This document shows positions 16,867-26,463 of a DNA stretch of 64,000 nucleotides, piece by piece (within the stretch, counting starts at the first letter, position 1; each line of letters opens with the position of its first letter). Source of the stretch: Fervidibacter canadensis (GTDB taxonomy: Bacteria > Armatimonadota > Fervidibacteria > Fervidibacterales > Fervidibacteraceae); contig JBGOEJ010000014.1 in the NCBI GenBank assembly GCA_041446545.1, forward strand, positions 1-64,000, given 5' to 3'. Under the pieces are notes generated by a model that ran no database searches, was not told the DNA's origin, and saw only the letters and a list, made by a program, of their open reading frames with translations. The position numbers were made by a program, and so were the translations under genes.

Positions 16867-17541
16867 ATGGTGAAGGTCTTAGACTGGCGTCGGGACATCG
16901 CCGAAGGGCTGTTCTGGGTTGTATTGAGCCTGCTTTTAAGTTGGCTGATGGTGCCTCATTTGCCTGAGCGAGTGCCCGTTCATTTCAACTGGCGTTGGCA
17001 ACCCGACGGTTGGGGTAGCAAGGCGACAGTGGTTTGGTTGGTGCCTGTGATGTTGGCAAGTGTTTGGGCAGTCTTGACCGTTTGCCTTTGGCTGGCGGGG
17101 ACGGAAAAAGGGCAACTGCGGTTGGACGAGAAAGGGCAACAATGGCTAAGGTGGCTGCGGTCGTGGATTGGCGTCTTTTTCGTCGCCTTGCACGGCAGCG
17201 TGTTGGCGGTCGGTCTTGGTTGGTTCAGTTCTCCCCGTCCCATCTTGATGCCCGCCTTGGGATTGCTTTTTCTTGCGGTCGGGAAAGCCTTGCCCCATTT
17301 TTCCCGCAATTGGGTGGCGGGAGTTCGGTTGCCTTGGACGGTTGCAGACGAACGGGTCTGGACGCCTGTCCATCGGGTGGCAGGTCGGGGCTTTTTGATG
17401 GTGGGGCTTGGCTTTCTTGTCGCTCCCTTGCTGCCTTTTTGGTGGGACTTTGTGCTGCTCATCGGGTTAGGGGCGCTCATTTTGTTCCTTCTCGGTTACG
17501 CCTACTGGCTTTATCGCAGGATAGGTTGGAGCGGTTTTTAG
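16867..17541 (+). CDS. DUF1648 integral membrane protein
   Basis: This 224-residue membrane protein has about five hydrophobic segments. A DUF1648 motif (HLPERVPVHFNWRWQPDGWGSK, about residues 37-58) between the first two helices is shared with SdpI-like immunity and signalling proteins. The later half (ALPHFSRNWVAGVRLPWTVADERVWTPVHRVAG) also resembles SdpI. The ATG at 16867 follows GGAGGCGACGGAG. Function in this organism is unknown. The next gene has its own promoter. Confidence 0.75.
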   Translation: MVKVLDWRRDIAEGLFWVVLSLLLSWLMVPHLPERVPVHFNWRWQPDGWGSKATVVWLVPVMLASVWAVLTVCLWLAGTEKGQLRLDEKGQQWLRWLRSWIGVFFVALHGSVLAVGLGWFSSPRPILMPALGLLFLAVGKALPHFSRNWVAGVRLPWTVADERVWTPVHRVAGRGFLMVGLGFLVAPLLPFWWDFVLLIGLGALILFLLGYAYWLYRRIGWSGF

Positions 17542-17556
17542 CCTTTGTTCTGCCTC

Positions 17557-17585
17557 TTGACTAAACGGGATTAAGGCGCTACAAT
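17557..17585 (+). promoter_or_regulatory. Sigma-70-type promoter for HEAT-repeat gene
   Basis: TTGACT (17557-17562) and TACAAT (17580-17585) are separated by exactly 17 bases, close to consensus. Transcription should start near 17592, leaving a leader of about 40 bases before the ATG at 17634. It is the cleanest promoter I found in the window. Confidence 0.75.
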
Positions 17586-17633
17586 TTGAGGCGACAAAAC
17601 AAGAGCACCCTGACAGAAAAGAGGCGACAGCAG

Positions 17634-19034
17634 ATGTCTGATGCAACTCGGCAGCAGTTGATGCGGATTTTGAAGCGCTTAGAAGGTCGCTCGGAAGCAA
17701 CGCCTGAAGAGAGCGTGGAGCAAATCCTCAAGTTGCCCGCCAAAACAGTCATTGACCTTTTGATTGATGCCCTCCAAAAAAGCCCTCATTACTTGGTGCG
17801 GTTGGTCGCCTGCATGGCTTTAGGAGAACTGCGGGCGGTGAAAGCCGTCCCGACCCTTGTCGCCGCCCTGAGAGATTCCAGCCTGACCGTCCAACGCGCC
17901 GCTGCCGAGGCGTTGGCGAAAATTGGACGCCCTGCTGTGGGAGAGTTACTTCAGCATATTGACGACGAAGATTTGTCTATGCGCCGATGGGTCATCCACA
18001 TCCTCGGCAAGATTGGAGCGAAAGAGGCAGCACCCGCCCTTTTAGAGCGCTTCCATCGGGAAGCCCCTGAGTTGCAACGGCTTATCGTAGAGTCGTTGGG
18101 GGAAATCGCCAGCAAAAAAGCCTCCCGTTTGCTGACGGAACTGGTGCAACATGGCGGCGCCGATTTCTCCCGCACCGCCATTGAAGCCTTGGGCAAACTC
18201 AAAGACCCCAAGTCCATCCCTGTCTTGCTGGACATCTTGGCACGAGATGGTGCAGAGTTGCGGAAGTTGGTGCGAGAAGCCCTTCTGACCATCGGTAAAG
18301 AAGGCATGCCTCAACTTGTCAAAGCCTTGCATCATCCCAACCTCGCCGTCCGCCAAGTTGCCGCTGAAGTGCTGGGAACGATGGGAGACCGACGGGCGTT
18401 GCGGGAATTGATTAAAGCGTTGCGTGACCCAGACCCGATTGTCCGTCAATCTGCCGTTCAAGCCATCACTCGTTTCCCCGATAAATCCCTCTTTGAGCCC
18501 CTCACCCGTTTGCTTCATGACCCTGACCAAGAAGTCCGCTTTCAGGCGTTGCGAGCATTGGTGCAAGTCGGCAAAGAAATGGCAAAGCCCCACCTGAAGA
18601 AAGCCCTCAAAGATGCTGATTGGCTCCTTCGCTTAACAGCGGTGCAAGGGTTGGTGGAACTGGGTGGCGAGGATGTTGTCCCTTGTTTGTGCGATGCCCT
18701 CAAAGACCCTGAATGGTCGGTGCGCTATCATGCTGCCATCGGTCTTTCGCGCCTCAAAAGCCCCAAGAGCCTCATCCCTTTGATGCAAGCCGTCTTTGAC
18801 CCCAACCCGCAAGTTGCTTTGCAAGTCATCAAGGCGTTGGAAGAACTAAAAGACCCCCGCGCTATTGATGTCCTGCGACGGGTCGCCACTGCTAACATCC
18901 CTGAAGTCAGCAGCGCTGCGCAACGGGTGGCTCGTGCCTTGCAAGAAATTGCCCACGCTAAAGGACTCCCTGTCCCCTCCAAACGCTGCCCGAAGCGCCA
19001 ACCTGCCCAACCGACTGCCACCCCGACGAAATAG
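17634..19034 (+). CDS. HEAT-repeat protein
   Basis: This 466-residue protein is made almost entirely of HEAT/PBS-lyase-type helical repeats of about 31 residues, each resembling the LVRLVACMALGELRAVKAVPTLVAAL unit (about a dozen copies). The start region is a short basic helix. The tail after about residue 445 is Pro/Lys-rich. Such alpha-solenoids serve as protein scaffolds; no catalytic site or signal peptide is visible. ATG 17634 follows AAAAGAGGCGACAGCAG and a strong promoter at 17557. It is followed by smpB after 20 bases. Confidence 0.85.
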   Translation: MSDATRQQLMRILKRLEGRSEATPEESVEQILKLPAKTVIDLLIDALQKSPHYLVRLVACMALGELRAVKAVPTLVAALRDSSLTVQRAAAEALAKIGRPAVGELLQHIDDEDLSMRRWVIHILGKIGAKEAAPALLERFHREAPELQRLIVESLGEIASKKASRLLTELVQHGGADFSRTAIEALGKLKDPKSIPVLLDILARDGAELRKLVREALLTIGKEGMPQLVKALHHPNLAVRQVAAEVLGTMGDRRALRELIKALRDPDPIVRQSAVQAITRFPDKSLFEPLTRLLHDPDQEVRFQALRALVQVGKEMAKPHLKKALKDADWLLRLTAVQGLVELGGEDVVPCLCDALKDPEWSVRYHAAIGLSRLKSPKSLIPLMQAVFDPNPQVALQVIKALEELKDPRAIDVLRRVATANIPEVSSAAQRVARALQEIAHAKGLPVPSKRCPKRQPAQPTATPTK

Positions 19035-19054
19035 CCCTTGGAGAGCCTTGACTT

Positions 19055-19510
19055 ATGCCCGAACGCATCGTCACGGTCAACCGCAAAGCCCGCCACGACT
19101 TTGACATCTTGGAAACCTACGAAGCGGGGCTTGTCTTGACAGGTCCCGAAGTCAAAGCCATCCGCGCAGGCAAAGTCTCATTGGCAGATGCCTTTGCCCG
19201 CGTCCAAAACGGCGAACTGTGGCTGTTGAACATGCACATCGCCCCTTACGACCCTGTCCTGCAGCGGGATTACGACCCGCAACGACCCCGCAAACTGCTG
19301 ATGCACCGGCGAGAAATCAACCGACTGGCGGGTTTGACGGCTCAAAAAGGGTTCACCCTCATCCCCTTACGCCTCTACTTCAACGAACGAGGCTACGCCA
19401 AAGTGGAGTTGGGCTTGGCGAAGGGCAAGCGCAAAGTGGACCGACGCCGTGAAATCATGGAGCGAGAAATCCAGCGAGAAATTGACCGCACCCTGCGCGG
19501 CCGCCGCTAA
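19055..19510 (+). CDS. smpB: SsrA-binding protein SmpB
   Basis: SmpB binds tmRNA and brings it to stalled ribosomes for trans-translation. At 151 residues it is standard size. It has VTVNRKARHDFDILETYEAGLVLTG at the start, LMHRREINRL in the middle, and a basic C-terminal tail (KGKRKVDRRREIMEREIQREI) that enters the decoding channel. It is convergent with cinA, with only 24 bases between stops, and a CCAGTCGCT-type repeat sits in that gap. The tmRNA gene itself is not in this window. Confidence 0.97.
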   Translation: MPERIVTVNRKARHDFDILETYEAGLVLTGPEVKAIRAGKVSLADAFARVQNGELWLLNMHIAPYDPVLQRDYDPQRPRKLLMHRREINRLAGLTAQKGFTLIPLRLYFNERGYAKVELGLAKGKRKVDRRREIMEREIQREIDRTLRGRR

Positions 19511-19527
19511 CTCGCCTTTTTCTCCCA

Positions 19528-19552
19528 CCAGTCGCTATCCGCCAGTCGCTCC
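19528..19552. repeat. CCAGTCGCT-family repeat between smpB and cinA
   Basis: CCAGTCGCTATCCGCCAGTC then GCTCC: two CCAGTCGCT units separated by a short spacer. It spans the intergenic gap and runs into the 3' end of cinA. It is closely similar to copies at 29134, 41013 and 44361. Confidence 0.75.
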
Positions 19553-20782
19553 CTCCCTCAGGCTTCGCAACACTTGCACCAACGCCAAATGGGCAGCCCG
19601 TTCCCGAATTTGTCGGCGCGTCCCCCGCAACTGGTAACGCTCCACGACCGTCTTTGCGGGCGTGCTGACAGCGATGAAGACAGTGCCGATGGGTTTGTCA
19701 GGTTCGCCCCCTGTCGGTCCTGCGTAGCCTGTCGTTGCGACGCCGACTTGCGCTTTCAACCGCGCCCGAACATGGCTCGCCATCCATCGGGCGCACTCAG
19801 CACTTACTGCCCCATGCTTTTGCAGCAAATCCCATGGGACGCTTAAAAGGCTCATTTTCGTCGCTTCGGTGTAGGCGACGATGCCGCCCCGAACATACTC
19901 GCTGCTGCCGGGCACTTCCGTGAGCAGGGTGCAAATCAGCCCTCCCGTAATGGACTCTGCCGTCGCAATTGCCCAACCCAATTCCCGCAACCGTTGCCCG
20001 ACCAACACTTCTATCGGCTCATCCCCGACCGCCAACAGCCATTCGCCAACCCGTCGGCGGATTTGTCCTTCCATGCTGTCCAGCAAGGCTTCTGCTTCTG
20101 CCTCGCTGCTTGCTTTGGCGGCGACCCGCAGCCAAACTTCGCCGGGCTTGACCAATGTCCCTAAAGTCGGGTTGGCACTTTCCATCAACTCGCCCAAGCG
20201 ATCCGTCAACGCCGATTCTCCGATGCCGACGAAGCGAAAGACACGCCAACGCAATACTTGCCCGCTGAGGCGGCGTTGAAGGCGTGGGACGACTTCGCGC
20301 TCAAACATCGCTTCCATCTCGGCAGGGACACCGGGCATCGCCACGACGGTTTTCCCGTCCCGCTCCATCCAAATGCCCGGCGCTGTCCCGACGGGATTGG
20401 GTAGCCAGTCAGCACCTTTAGGCAAATCGGCTTGCTTGAGCAAAGTGGGTGACGGCGCAATGCCTCGCCCTTGCAACAACGCCATCAGCCATCTTTCCGC
20501 TTCGGGGTGGCGCATCAATGGGACACCGAAAGCGTCGGCGACCCCTGCCGCCGTCACATCGTCGGGCGTCGGACCCAATCCACCCGTCGTCAAAATCAAG
20601 TCGGCTCGCTCAAGTCCTTCCCGAACGGCTTGAGCGATGCGTTGGCGGTTATCGCCGACCGTCGTCCGCCGAAAAAGGTCAATCCCCAACTTCGCCAGCC
20701 ATTGCGACAAGTAGACGGCATTGGTGTCCACGATTTGCCCCAGCAACAACTCCGTCCCGACACTGATAATCTCTGCGACCAT
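19535..20782 (-). CDS. cinA: CinA-family protein (NMN deamidase / MoCF-like)
   Basis: This 415-residue CinA has an N-terminal molybdopterin-binding-like/ADP-ribose pyrophosphatase domain (EIISVGTELLLGQIVDTN, TGGLGPTPDDVTAAG, AMPGVPAEMEAMF) and a C-terminal nicotinamide-nucleotide amidohydrolase domain (TAESITGGLICTLLTEVPGSS, TGYAGPTGGEPDKPIGTVFIA). It probably recycles NMN in NAD metabolism. The last few codons coincide with the CCAGTCGCT repeat, which may have altered the C-terminus. It is convergent with smpB. The exported-protein gene upstream ends 37 bases away. Confidence 0.93.
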   Translation of the reverse strand: MVAEIISVGTELLLGQIVDTNAVYLSQWLAKLGIDLFRRTTVGDNRQRIAQAVREGLERADLILTTGGLGPTPDDVTAAGVADAFGVPLMRHPEAERWLMALLQGRGIAPSPTLLKQADLPKGADWLPNPVGTAPGIWMERDGKTVVAMPGVPAEMEAMFEREVVPRLQRRLSGQVLRWRVFRFVGIGESALTDRLGELMESANPTLGTLVKPGEVWLRVAAKASSEAEAEALLDSMEGQIRRRVGEWLLAVGDEPIEVLVGQRLRELGWAIATAESITGGLICTLLTEVPGSSEYVRGGIVAYTEATKMSLLSVPWDLLQKHGAVSAECARWMASHVRARLKAQVGVATTGYAGPTGGEPDKPIGTVFIAVSTPAKTVVERYQLRGTRRQIRERAAHLALVQVLRSLREGATGG

Positions 20783-20818
20783 TGCCCATTTCCCCCTTGT
20801 TGCCCAACTTGCTCGCTA

Positions 20819-22663
20819 TCATTGTGTTCGGGCGACCAGTTGGATGGGATAAAAAGAGCCTGCCGATGGGATGGTGACGACGGTCACCGTTTGCGTCTGA
20901 TGAGGCGCCAGCGAAAAGGCGTGTAGCAAATGCTCCTGATAGGGGCGAAGCAAGGGAACTTCCACCATCCGACCGTTGACGATGAAAGCCCCTTTAGCGA
21001 CGCCACCTGTCGGCTCTACCAGCAACTGCGCCTGCCAAAGGCGGGCAGTGGGATTGACAAATCTCAAGGTGACACGATAGACGACGCCGTAGTTGCCGTG
21101 AAGGGTTCTTCCTTTCAACGGATGTTGCAAGCCGAAGCGTCCGACGCTGAGGAAAGTCCAAGCGCCGCCAGCGACATGGGTGCTCTCCAAAACTCGCATC
21201 GGCTTGGGAAAGGGTGGCGGTTCGTTTCCGCCGGTCAATGCTTCCGCCAATTGTGTGCCCGTCAAAAGTTCCGTTTTCGGCGGCATCGTCGCCGTCGTGA
21301 CGACCCGATAGGCGACCCCTGCAGGTTCATCCAACCGAACTTCCACCAAGGCGCTCGCCGTGTCTTTTGGCTTGAGGGCAAAGCGCAATAGGCGATAAGC
21401 GCTTTGCGAGGGCAAGGTCAACCGCACCGCTGCGTCATCGTTCAAACCCTGCAAAAAACTCGCTGTCGCCTCATGCCCCGCCTGCAACTCGCTTTCTTTG
21501 GGCATCCCATAGCCGAAGCGGGTGATGATGGACACGGGATGCTCTTCAGTGTTCAGCAACTCCAAACTCAGCGCCGCTGAATGCGTTAGCCCATTGCGAT
21601 GATGAAGCATGAACCGCAGGGTCTGACCGACAGGCAAAAGACCCCGACAAAGCACCCGATAGTCGCGAAAAGTTTCAGGGTCGTTGCTGATGACCAGCAA
21701 ATCAGCATCGCCCAGCGACGACGGGAAAGAACGCAAAGGGATGGTCACAACTTCGTCCACAGGCAGCAACTGTTCGCCTGTCACTTGCACCCGCCAAACC
21801 AACGCTTCATTGGGCTTGACAAAAGAGGGCATTTGCCCGTCGGGTGCGGGCAAAACTTGCCATCGCGCCCCCAACTGAAATTGCATCGCCATGAGGACAG
21901 CGTTCTCAATGGCTTCCCAAACCATCCCTCGGCTCACTTGCTTACCCCGCACCCATGCGACAGGCGTTTGACGCCACCGAGCAGCACGGTGAAGGACACG
22001 GAAGGGCAACCGCACCCCAACTCTGCCTTTCACGATGCGCAAGATGCCAGCACCGACATCCATGCCTTTTAAAGTGACGAACACTGCCTGCTTTTCCACG
22101 CCGACTCGCCATCTCAAGGGTTCTGCAGGGCGGGCTTGCACTTGCACATCGCCGACGGCGTTGCCCAACAAAGGGATGGTCAGTTCTTCGCCGACGGCGA
22201 TGACGGCTTCTGTCAAGGGCACTGCCAACCATTGCCACGAAAGGGCTTGGCGCAACCGTTGTGCCCATTGCTGTGCCAGAGCCTTCGGCTCGCTCCCCAT
22301 TTGCTGCGCCAAGGCATGGGTTACCGTCAGCAACGGTTCTCCTTGCAACTGCAACTGGTAACCGCCTTTTATCCAGACGACTTGCAACATATCGGGCGAA
22401 ATGCCCCGCCATCGGGCATCGTTCAATTGCGCCGCCAGCCGTTGCACGGTCGCTTCCGCTCCCTCTCCTCTAAGCCGCAGCAAAGGCACTCCTGCCGCCC
22501 GTAGTTCCGTCACTTCCTCGCTGACCTTGACCGCCTCAAATTGCCAACTGACCGTCAAGCCCGACCCTTGCGCCTTTATCGCCTGACGGCTTTGCAGGTC
22601 CCTTCCTTGCGCCCCCATGAAGGGCAGAAGGAAGGAGAGAAAGGCAATGCTCCAAGCTACCAC
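20819..22663 (-). CDS. Large exported protein of unknown function
   Basis: This protein of about 614 residues has an N-terminal signal sequence (VVAWSIAFLSFLLPFMGAQG) if translation starts at the GTG at 22663. The frame stays open further upstream without a plausible signal. The region after it (VQRLAAQLNDARWRG..., LLTVTHALAQQMGSEPKALAQQWAQRLRQAL) resembles the periplasmic N-terminal region of cyanobacterial-type mechanosensitive channels, but no channel domain follows. The remainder is beta-rich. I do not recognise a function. The 226 bases between it and mutS2 must contain two divergent promoters. Confidence 0.6.
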   Translation of the reverse strand: MVAWSIAFLSFLLPFMGAQGRDLQSRQAIKAQGSGLTVSWQFEAVKVSEEVTELRAAGVPLLRLRGEGAEATVQRLAAQLNDARWRGISPDMLQVVWIKGGYQLQLQGEPLLTVTHALAQQMGSEPKALAQQWAQRLRQALSWQWLAVPLTEAVIAVGEELTIPLLGNAVGDVQVQARPAEPLRWRVGVEKQAVFVTLKGMDVGAGILRIVKGRVGVRLPFRVLHRAARWRQTPVAWVRGKQVSRGMVWEAIENAVLMAMQFQLGARWQVLPAPDGQMPSFVKPNEALVWRVQVTGEQLLPVDEVVTIPLRSFPSSLGDADLLVISNDPETFRDYRVLCRGLLPVGQTLRFMLHHRNGLTHSAALSLELLNTEEHPVSIITRFGYGMPKESELQAGHEATASFLQGLNDDAAVRLTLPSQSAYRLLRFALKPKDTASALVEVRLDEPAGVAYRVVTTATMPPKTELLTGTQLAEALTGGNEPPPFPKPMRVLESTHVAGGAWTFLSVGRFGLQHPLKGRTLHGNYGVVYRVTLRFVNPTARLWQAQLLVEPTGGVAKGAFIVNGRMVEVPLLRPYQEHLLHAFSLAPHQTQTVTVVTIPSAGSFYPIQLVARTQ

Positions 22664-22889
22664 AGCATCTCTGCCCCGCTGAGGCAGAGGGCATCTGATA
22701 GCCTGTCGCCGTCGGTTAAGGCAACGACAAGCGCCAGCGCCTTGTTGAGGTTGACAAGACCCCAACTTTTCACCCCCTTGTCTTTAACGGTCGTCCACGC
22801 CTATCATTTTCGCATGCCCTTTCGCTTCAAGGCACTTTGACCCTCGCCTTTGAAGGCATCCGATGCTAAATTCGGCGGTGGTGACCGTC

Positions 22890-25244
22890 ATGGATGAGAG
22901 AACCTTGCGGGTGTTGGAAATAGACAAAGTGCTGAAGGCCCTCGCCGACCGATGTGCGACGGAACTGGCGAAAGAACTGGTGCAACATCTGATGCCCGCC
23001 ACCGACTTGGAGGAAGTGCGGCGGCGGCAACGGGAAACTTCGGAGGCCCGCCGACGCTTGGAACGCTTTGGCACTCCACCCCTGAGCGGCATCAGCGATT
23101 TGCGCCCTTTGCTGGAACGGGCAAGAGCGGGCGCTGCGTTGGAACCGAGCGAATTGCTGACCATCGCCCGCACTTTAGAGCGGACCGCCGATTTGAAGGC
23201 GTGGCTGCTGAAACCCGCCTTGAAGGACAGCCTTCAGGTGAACGCCGAACGCCTCGGCGACCACGCCCGGTTAATCGCCCGCATCCGTTGGTGCATCGGC
23301 GATGACGGGACGGTCTTAGACCGAGCCAGCGACGAATTGGCACGCTTGCGTCGGCGCATCCAAACGGTCAAAGAACGGATGCAAGAGAAACTCCACGACC
23401 TGTTGCGCGACCCGTCCATCACCAAGTTTTTGCAAGAGCCTTACTACACCGTCCGCGACGGGCGCTATTGCCTTCCCGTGCGGGCGGAGTTTCGGGCACA
23501 AGTGCAAGGCATCGTCCATGACAAATCGTCGTCAGGCATGACGCTGTTCATTGAACCTGAGGCGCTGGTGGAGTTGGGCAACGAGTTGCGGTTGCTGCAA
23601 GCCGACGAGCAACGGGAAGTCGCCCGCATCCTGCGGGATTTGACGACCGCCGTCGTCGCCGAATTGCCCCTGATTGCCCAAACGCTGGATGCCCTCCGCC
23701 GATTGGATTTCGCCTTCGCTAAAGCGAAACTCTCGCAAGATTTGCGCGCCTACGAACCCGAACTGAACGCCGACGGCATTTTGAAAGTGCGCCGCGCCCG
23801 TCACCCTTTGTTGCACCTTCAAGGCTTCGTCGTGCCCATTGACTTTGAGTTAGGGACGGACTTTGATGTCCTCGTCATCACAGGTCCGAACACGGGTGGA
23901 AAAACCGTCGCCCTGAAGACCATCGGCTTGCTGACGCTGATGGCACAATGTGGCTTACATTTGCCCGCCGCCGAAGGCGCAAGGTTGAGCGTCTTCCGCC
24001 AAGTCTTCGCCGACATCGGTGACGAGCAAAGCATTGAGCAAAGCCTGTCCACCTTCTCCAGCCACATGAGCCATATCGCCAAAATGCTCCACCGCGCCGA
24101 CGAACAAACTCTCGTGCTTTTGGACGAATTGGGAGCGGGGACTGATCCTGTGGAAGGAGCGGCGTTGGCGAAAGCCATCTTGCTTTTTTTGCATCGCAAA
24201 GGTGCTAAAGTCGTCTGCACGACCCATCACAGCGAACTTAAGCATTTCGCCTTCCGTCAACCCCGCTTCCAGAACGCCAGCGTTCTCTTTGACGCCGAAA
24301 CGCTGCGACCGACTTATCGGTTGGTCATCGGCATCGCTGGGCAAAGCCACGCCCTTGACATTGCCCGACGGTTGGGCGTGCCAGCGGAAGTCCTTCAGGA
24401 AGCCCGACGCCAATTGCCCCGCGACCGAAAGGAAACAGAAGCCCTCATCCACCAACTCAGCGAGGAGCGACAGGCTGCCGAGCAACGGCGTTTGGAATGG
24501 GAACGACGGCTGCAGGAATTGCAACGGCGAGAAGCGGCATTGCAAGAGCGGGAGCGGAAGTTGCGGGAAGAAGAGCAACGCATCCTTTCCGATGCCCGCC
24601 GTCAGGCGGAAGCGTTGTTGCGGCGCTTGGAAGGGCAAGCGGAAGAGTTGCTGAAGCGCCTGAGAACCCAACCTGTTTTGCCGTCGGAAATCCGCCAGCG
24701 GTTGCGGGAACTTTGGCAGCAACTTCCGCCTTCGCCGTCCAAACCTGCCAGCGCTGATGTGTCGCCCATAGACCGAAGCGTTTTTTCCGTCGGTGAAACG
24801 GTGCGGGTTCGCGATTTGGGCGTCGTCGGCAAAATCGTCGCCCTCAGCGATGGTGCAAAGGAAGCCCAATTGGATGTCAACGGGATGCGTCTTTGGGTGA
24901 ACGCCTCTCGCCTTGAACCTGTCGGCGAGACGACCCCGATGACACCGATGCAACTTGAAACGGCGACGATGCGGGTCAGAAAGATGGTCAGCACGCCGAC
25001 GGAGTTGAACTTGTTAGGCAAGCGGGTGGATGAAGCGATAGAAGCAGTGGCGAAGTTTTTGGACGACGCTCTTTTGGCGGGACACAAAGTCGTCCGATTG
25101 GTGCACGGCAAAGGGACGGGCAAACTGCGCCAAGCCATCCACGATTACTTGCGAACCCACCCCCATGTTCGCGCCTTTGAGTTAGCGCCCCTTCACGAAG
25201 GCGGTGAAGGCGCCACCCTCGTCTACTTGCACACTGAACCTTGA
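22890..25244 (+). CDS. mutS2: MutS2 (endonuclease/ribosome-rescue ATPase)
   Basis: MutS2 is a MutS-family ATPase without the mismatch-recognition domain; it acts in recombination suppression and in splitting collided ribosomes. The 784 residues show the N-terminal clamp/lever helices, Walker A in TGPNTGGKTVALKTIG, Walker B in LVLLDELGAGTDPVEGAALA, a long coiled coil rich in Glu/Arg, a KOW-like segment (GETVRVRDLGVVGKI) and a C-terminal Smr domain (LVHGKGTGKLRQAIHDYL). ATG 22890 (DERTLRVLEIDKVL) matches the family start; an in-frame ATG lies at 22863. It is convergent with the DUF6807 gene. Confidence 0.95.
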   Translation: MDERTLRVLEIDKVLKALADRCATELAKELVQHLMPATDLEEVRRRQRETSEARRRLERFGTPPLSGISDLRPLLERARAGAALEPSELLTIARTLERTADLKAWLLKPALKDSLQVNAERLGDHARLIARIRWCIGDDGTVLDRASDELARLRRRIQTVKERMQEKLHDLLRDPSITKFLQEPYYTVRDGRYCLPVRAEFRAQVQGIVHDKSSSGMTLFIEPEALVELGNELRLLQADEQREVARILRDLTTAVVAELPLIAQTLDALRRLDFAFAKAKLSQDLRAYEPELNADGILKVRRARHPLLHLQGFVVPIDFELGTDFDVLVITGPNTGGKTVALKTIGLLTLMAQCGLHLPAAEGARLSVFRQVFADIGDEQSIEQSLSTFSSHMSHIAKMLHRADEQTLVLLDELGAGTDPVEGAALAKAILLFLHRKGAKVVCTTHHSELKHFAFRQPRFQNASVLFDAETLRPTYRLVIGIAGQSHALDIARRLGVPAEVLQEARRQLPRDRKETEALIHQLSEERQAAEQRRLEWERRLQELQRREAALQERERKLREEEQRILSDARRQAEALLRRLEGQAEELLKRLRTQPVLPSEIRQRLRELWQQLPPSPSKPASADVSPIDRSVFSVGETVRVRDLGVVGKIVALSDGAKEAQLDVNGMRLWVNASRLEPVGETTPMTPMQLETATMRVRKMVSTPTELNLLGKRVDEAIEAVAKFLDDALLAGHKVVRLVHGKGTGKLRQAIHDYLRTHPHVRAFELAPLHEGGEGATLVYLHTEP

Positions 25245-25266
25245 GCCCTTTTGAGGGAAACGACTG

Positions 25267-26463
25267 TCATGGCACCACCACGCCATAAGGAGGGCGGGCG
25301 AAGCCTGCCCAAAGTTCGTCCACTTCCCTTGCCGTCGGATGATGGGCGAGAAAGACCAACCGATAACGCAGCGTCAACCGTTCCCCTTTGCCCAACCGCA
25401 CGGGCTCTTCCGCAGGCAACCCAAAATCTTTGCGCCCAAACGGTCCGTTGGCGAATAACCCGTAATCGCGGACATGCCAAGGCGTCGGGTAACTGCGGTT
25501 CTTCGGATGGTCAAAGAAGGCGACGGCGACAGGTTCGCCATTTAGCGTCCCATAGTAAAGGCACCACGATGCCCGCTTGCCCCACGCTTCCCGATCCCGA
25601 TGCCCCGTTGCGTTCAGGATGTGTCCCGTCCCCCGCGTCAGCGTCAATTCGTCGGGCAATCGGATGGCGACAAAGCCCTCTTTTGTGTCGCCGAAAGTGA
25701 CCTCTCCTTCGGTGGCGATGAAGGTCAAAGTCAAATCCATCATCCGCAACTTCGGCATAGCGTAAAAGCGCAATTCGCGGATTTCTTCGCAAATCGTTTT
25801 GCCATCGCGTGTTCGCCACTCGTTGCGGGCTTGCAGCCGCCCCATGAAGCTCCCGCTCTCTATCGCCTCAAAAGTGCGATGGACGATGGGATGGCGCTCC
25901 GACCAAAAATCAACGCCGTTGACATCGCCATAAGCGACCCAAAAGCCTTTGTGGTGAGGATGGTCTCGGCTTTCATCTTCCCTCGGCTCAACGGGAAATC
26001 CCCGCGTCAGCACCTTGCCGTTTGGTCCGACGATGGGAAAGCAGAAAGGCTTGGGCACATCGGCAAAGTAATAGCGGGTGAAAAGTTGCCCGTCAACTTG
26101 CACCGTCACCCATTTCGCTTCAGGCGTCAAGGTAATGGCAGCCTTCATCGGTTCCTCGGTCAACTGCACGCGGTAAAGGCGTTCGACGTTGGCGGGCAGT
26201 TCGGGCTCCAGCCAAATAACTTGTCGTTGTCCCTTGTCGTTGATGAGTTGAGCGGGGTAAGTTTTTCCGTCGGCGCTTTGAACCCGAACGCTTGTCGCCG
26301 TGAAATTCGCAGGGACGGTCGCCGTCACAATCGTCGCCCGCAGCGTTTGGGCATCGTTTTTCACCCGCACCGTCCATTCCCGCACGACTTTCGCCCCCTT
26401 TGGTGCTGTGAAGATGAATGGCGACACACAAAGCAACGCCATCGCCACCCAACGCATCGCCAT
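25267..26463 (-). CDS. Exported DUF6807 (PmoA-like) protein
   Basis: This protein of about 398 residues starts with a signal peptide (MRWVAMALLCVSPFIFTAPKG). The body matches DUF6807, a family often labelled PmoA-like: RDHPHHKGFWVAYGDVNGVDFW and a C-terminal TPWHVRDYGLFANGPFGRKDF. The His-rich HPHHKG motif could bind metal. No enzymatic role is established. The name refers to a subfamily label only and does not imply methane oxidation. ATG 26463 overlaps the ribH stop codon (TGATG), so expression is coupled to ribH. Confidence 0.8.
   Translation of the reverse strand: MAMRWVAMALLCVSPFIFTAPKGAKVVREWTVRVKNDAQTLRATIVTATVPANFTATSVRVQSADGKTYPAQLINDKGQRQVIWLEPELPANVERLYRVQLTEEPMKAAITLTPEAKWVTVQVDGQLFTRYYFADVPKPFCFPIVGPNGKVLTRGFPVEPREDESRDHPHHKGFWVAYGDVNGVDFWSERHPIVHRTFEAIESGSFMGRLQARNEWRTRDGKTICEEIRELRFYAMPKLRMMDLTLTFIATEGEVTFGDTKEGFVAIRLPDELTLTRGTGHILNATGHRDREAWGKRASWCLYYGTLNGEPVAVAFFDHPKNRSYPTPWHVRDYGLFANGPFGRKDFGLPAEEPVRLGKGERLTLRYRLVFLAHHPTAREVDELWAGFARPPYGVVVP

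Noticed and set aside
25267..26463. Methane mono-oxygenase subunit, from the PmoA-like label of DUF6807
   Set aside because: The protein is a soluble exported protein without PmoA membrane helices or copper ligands; the label is historical.
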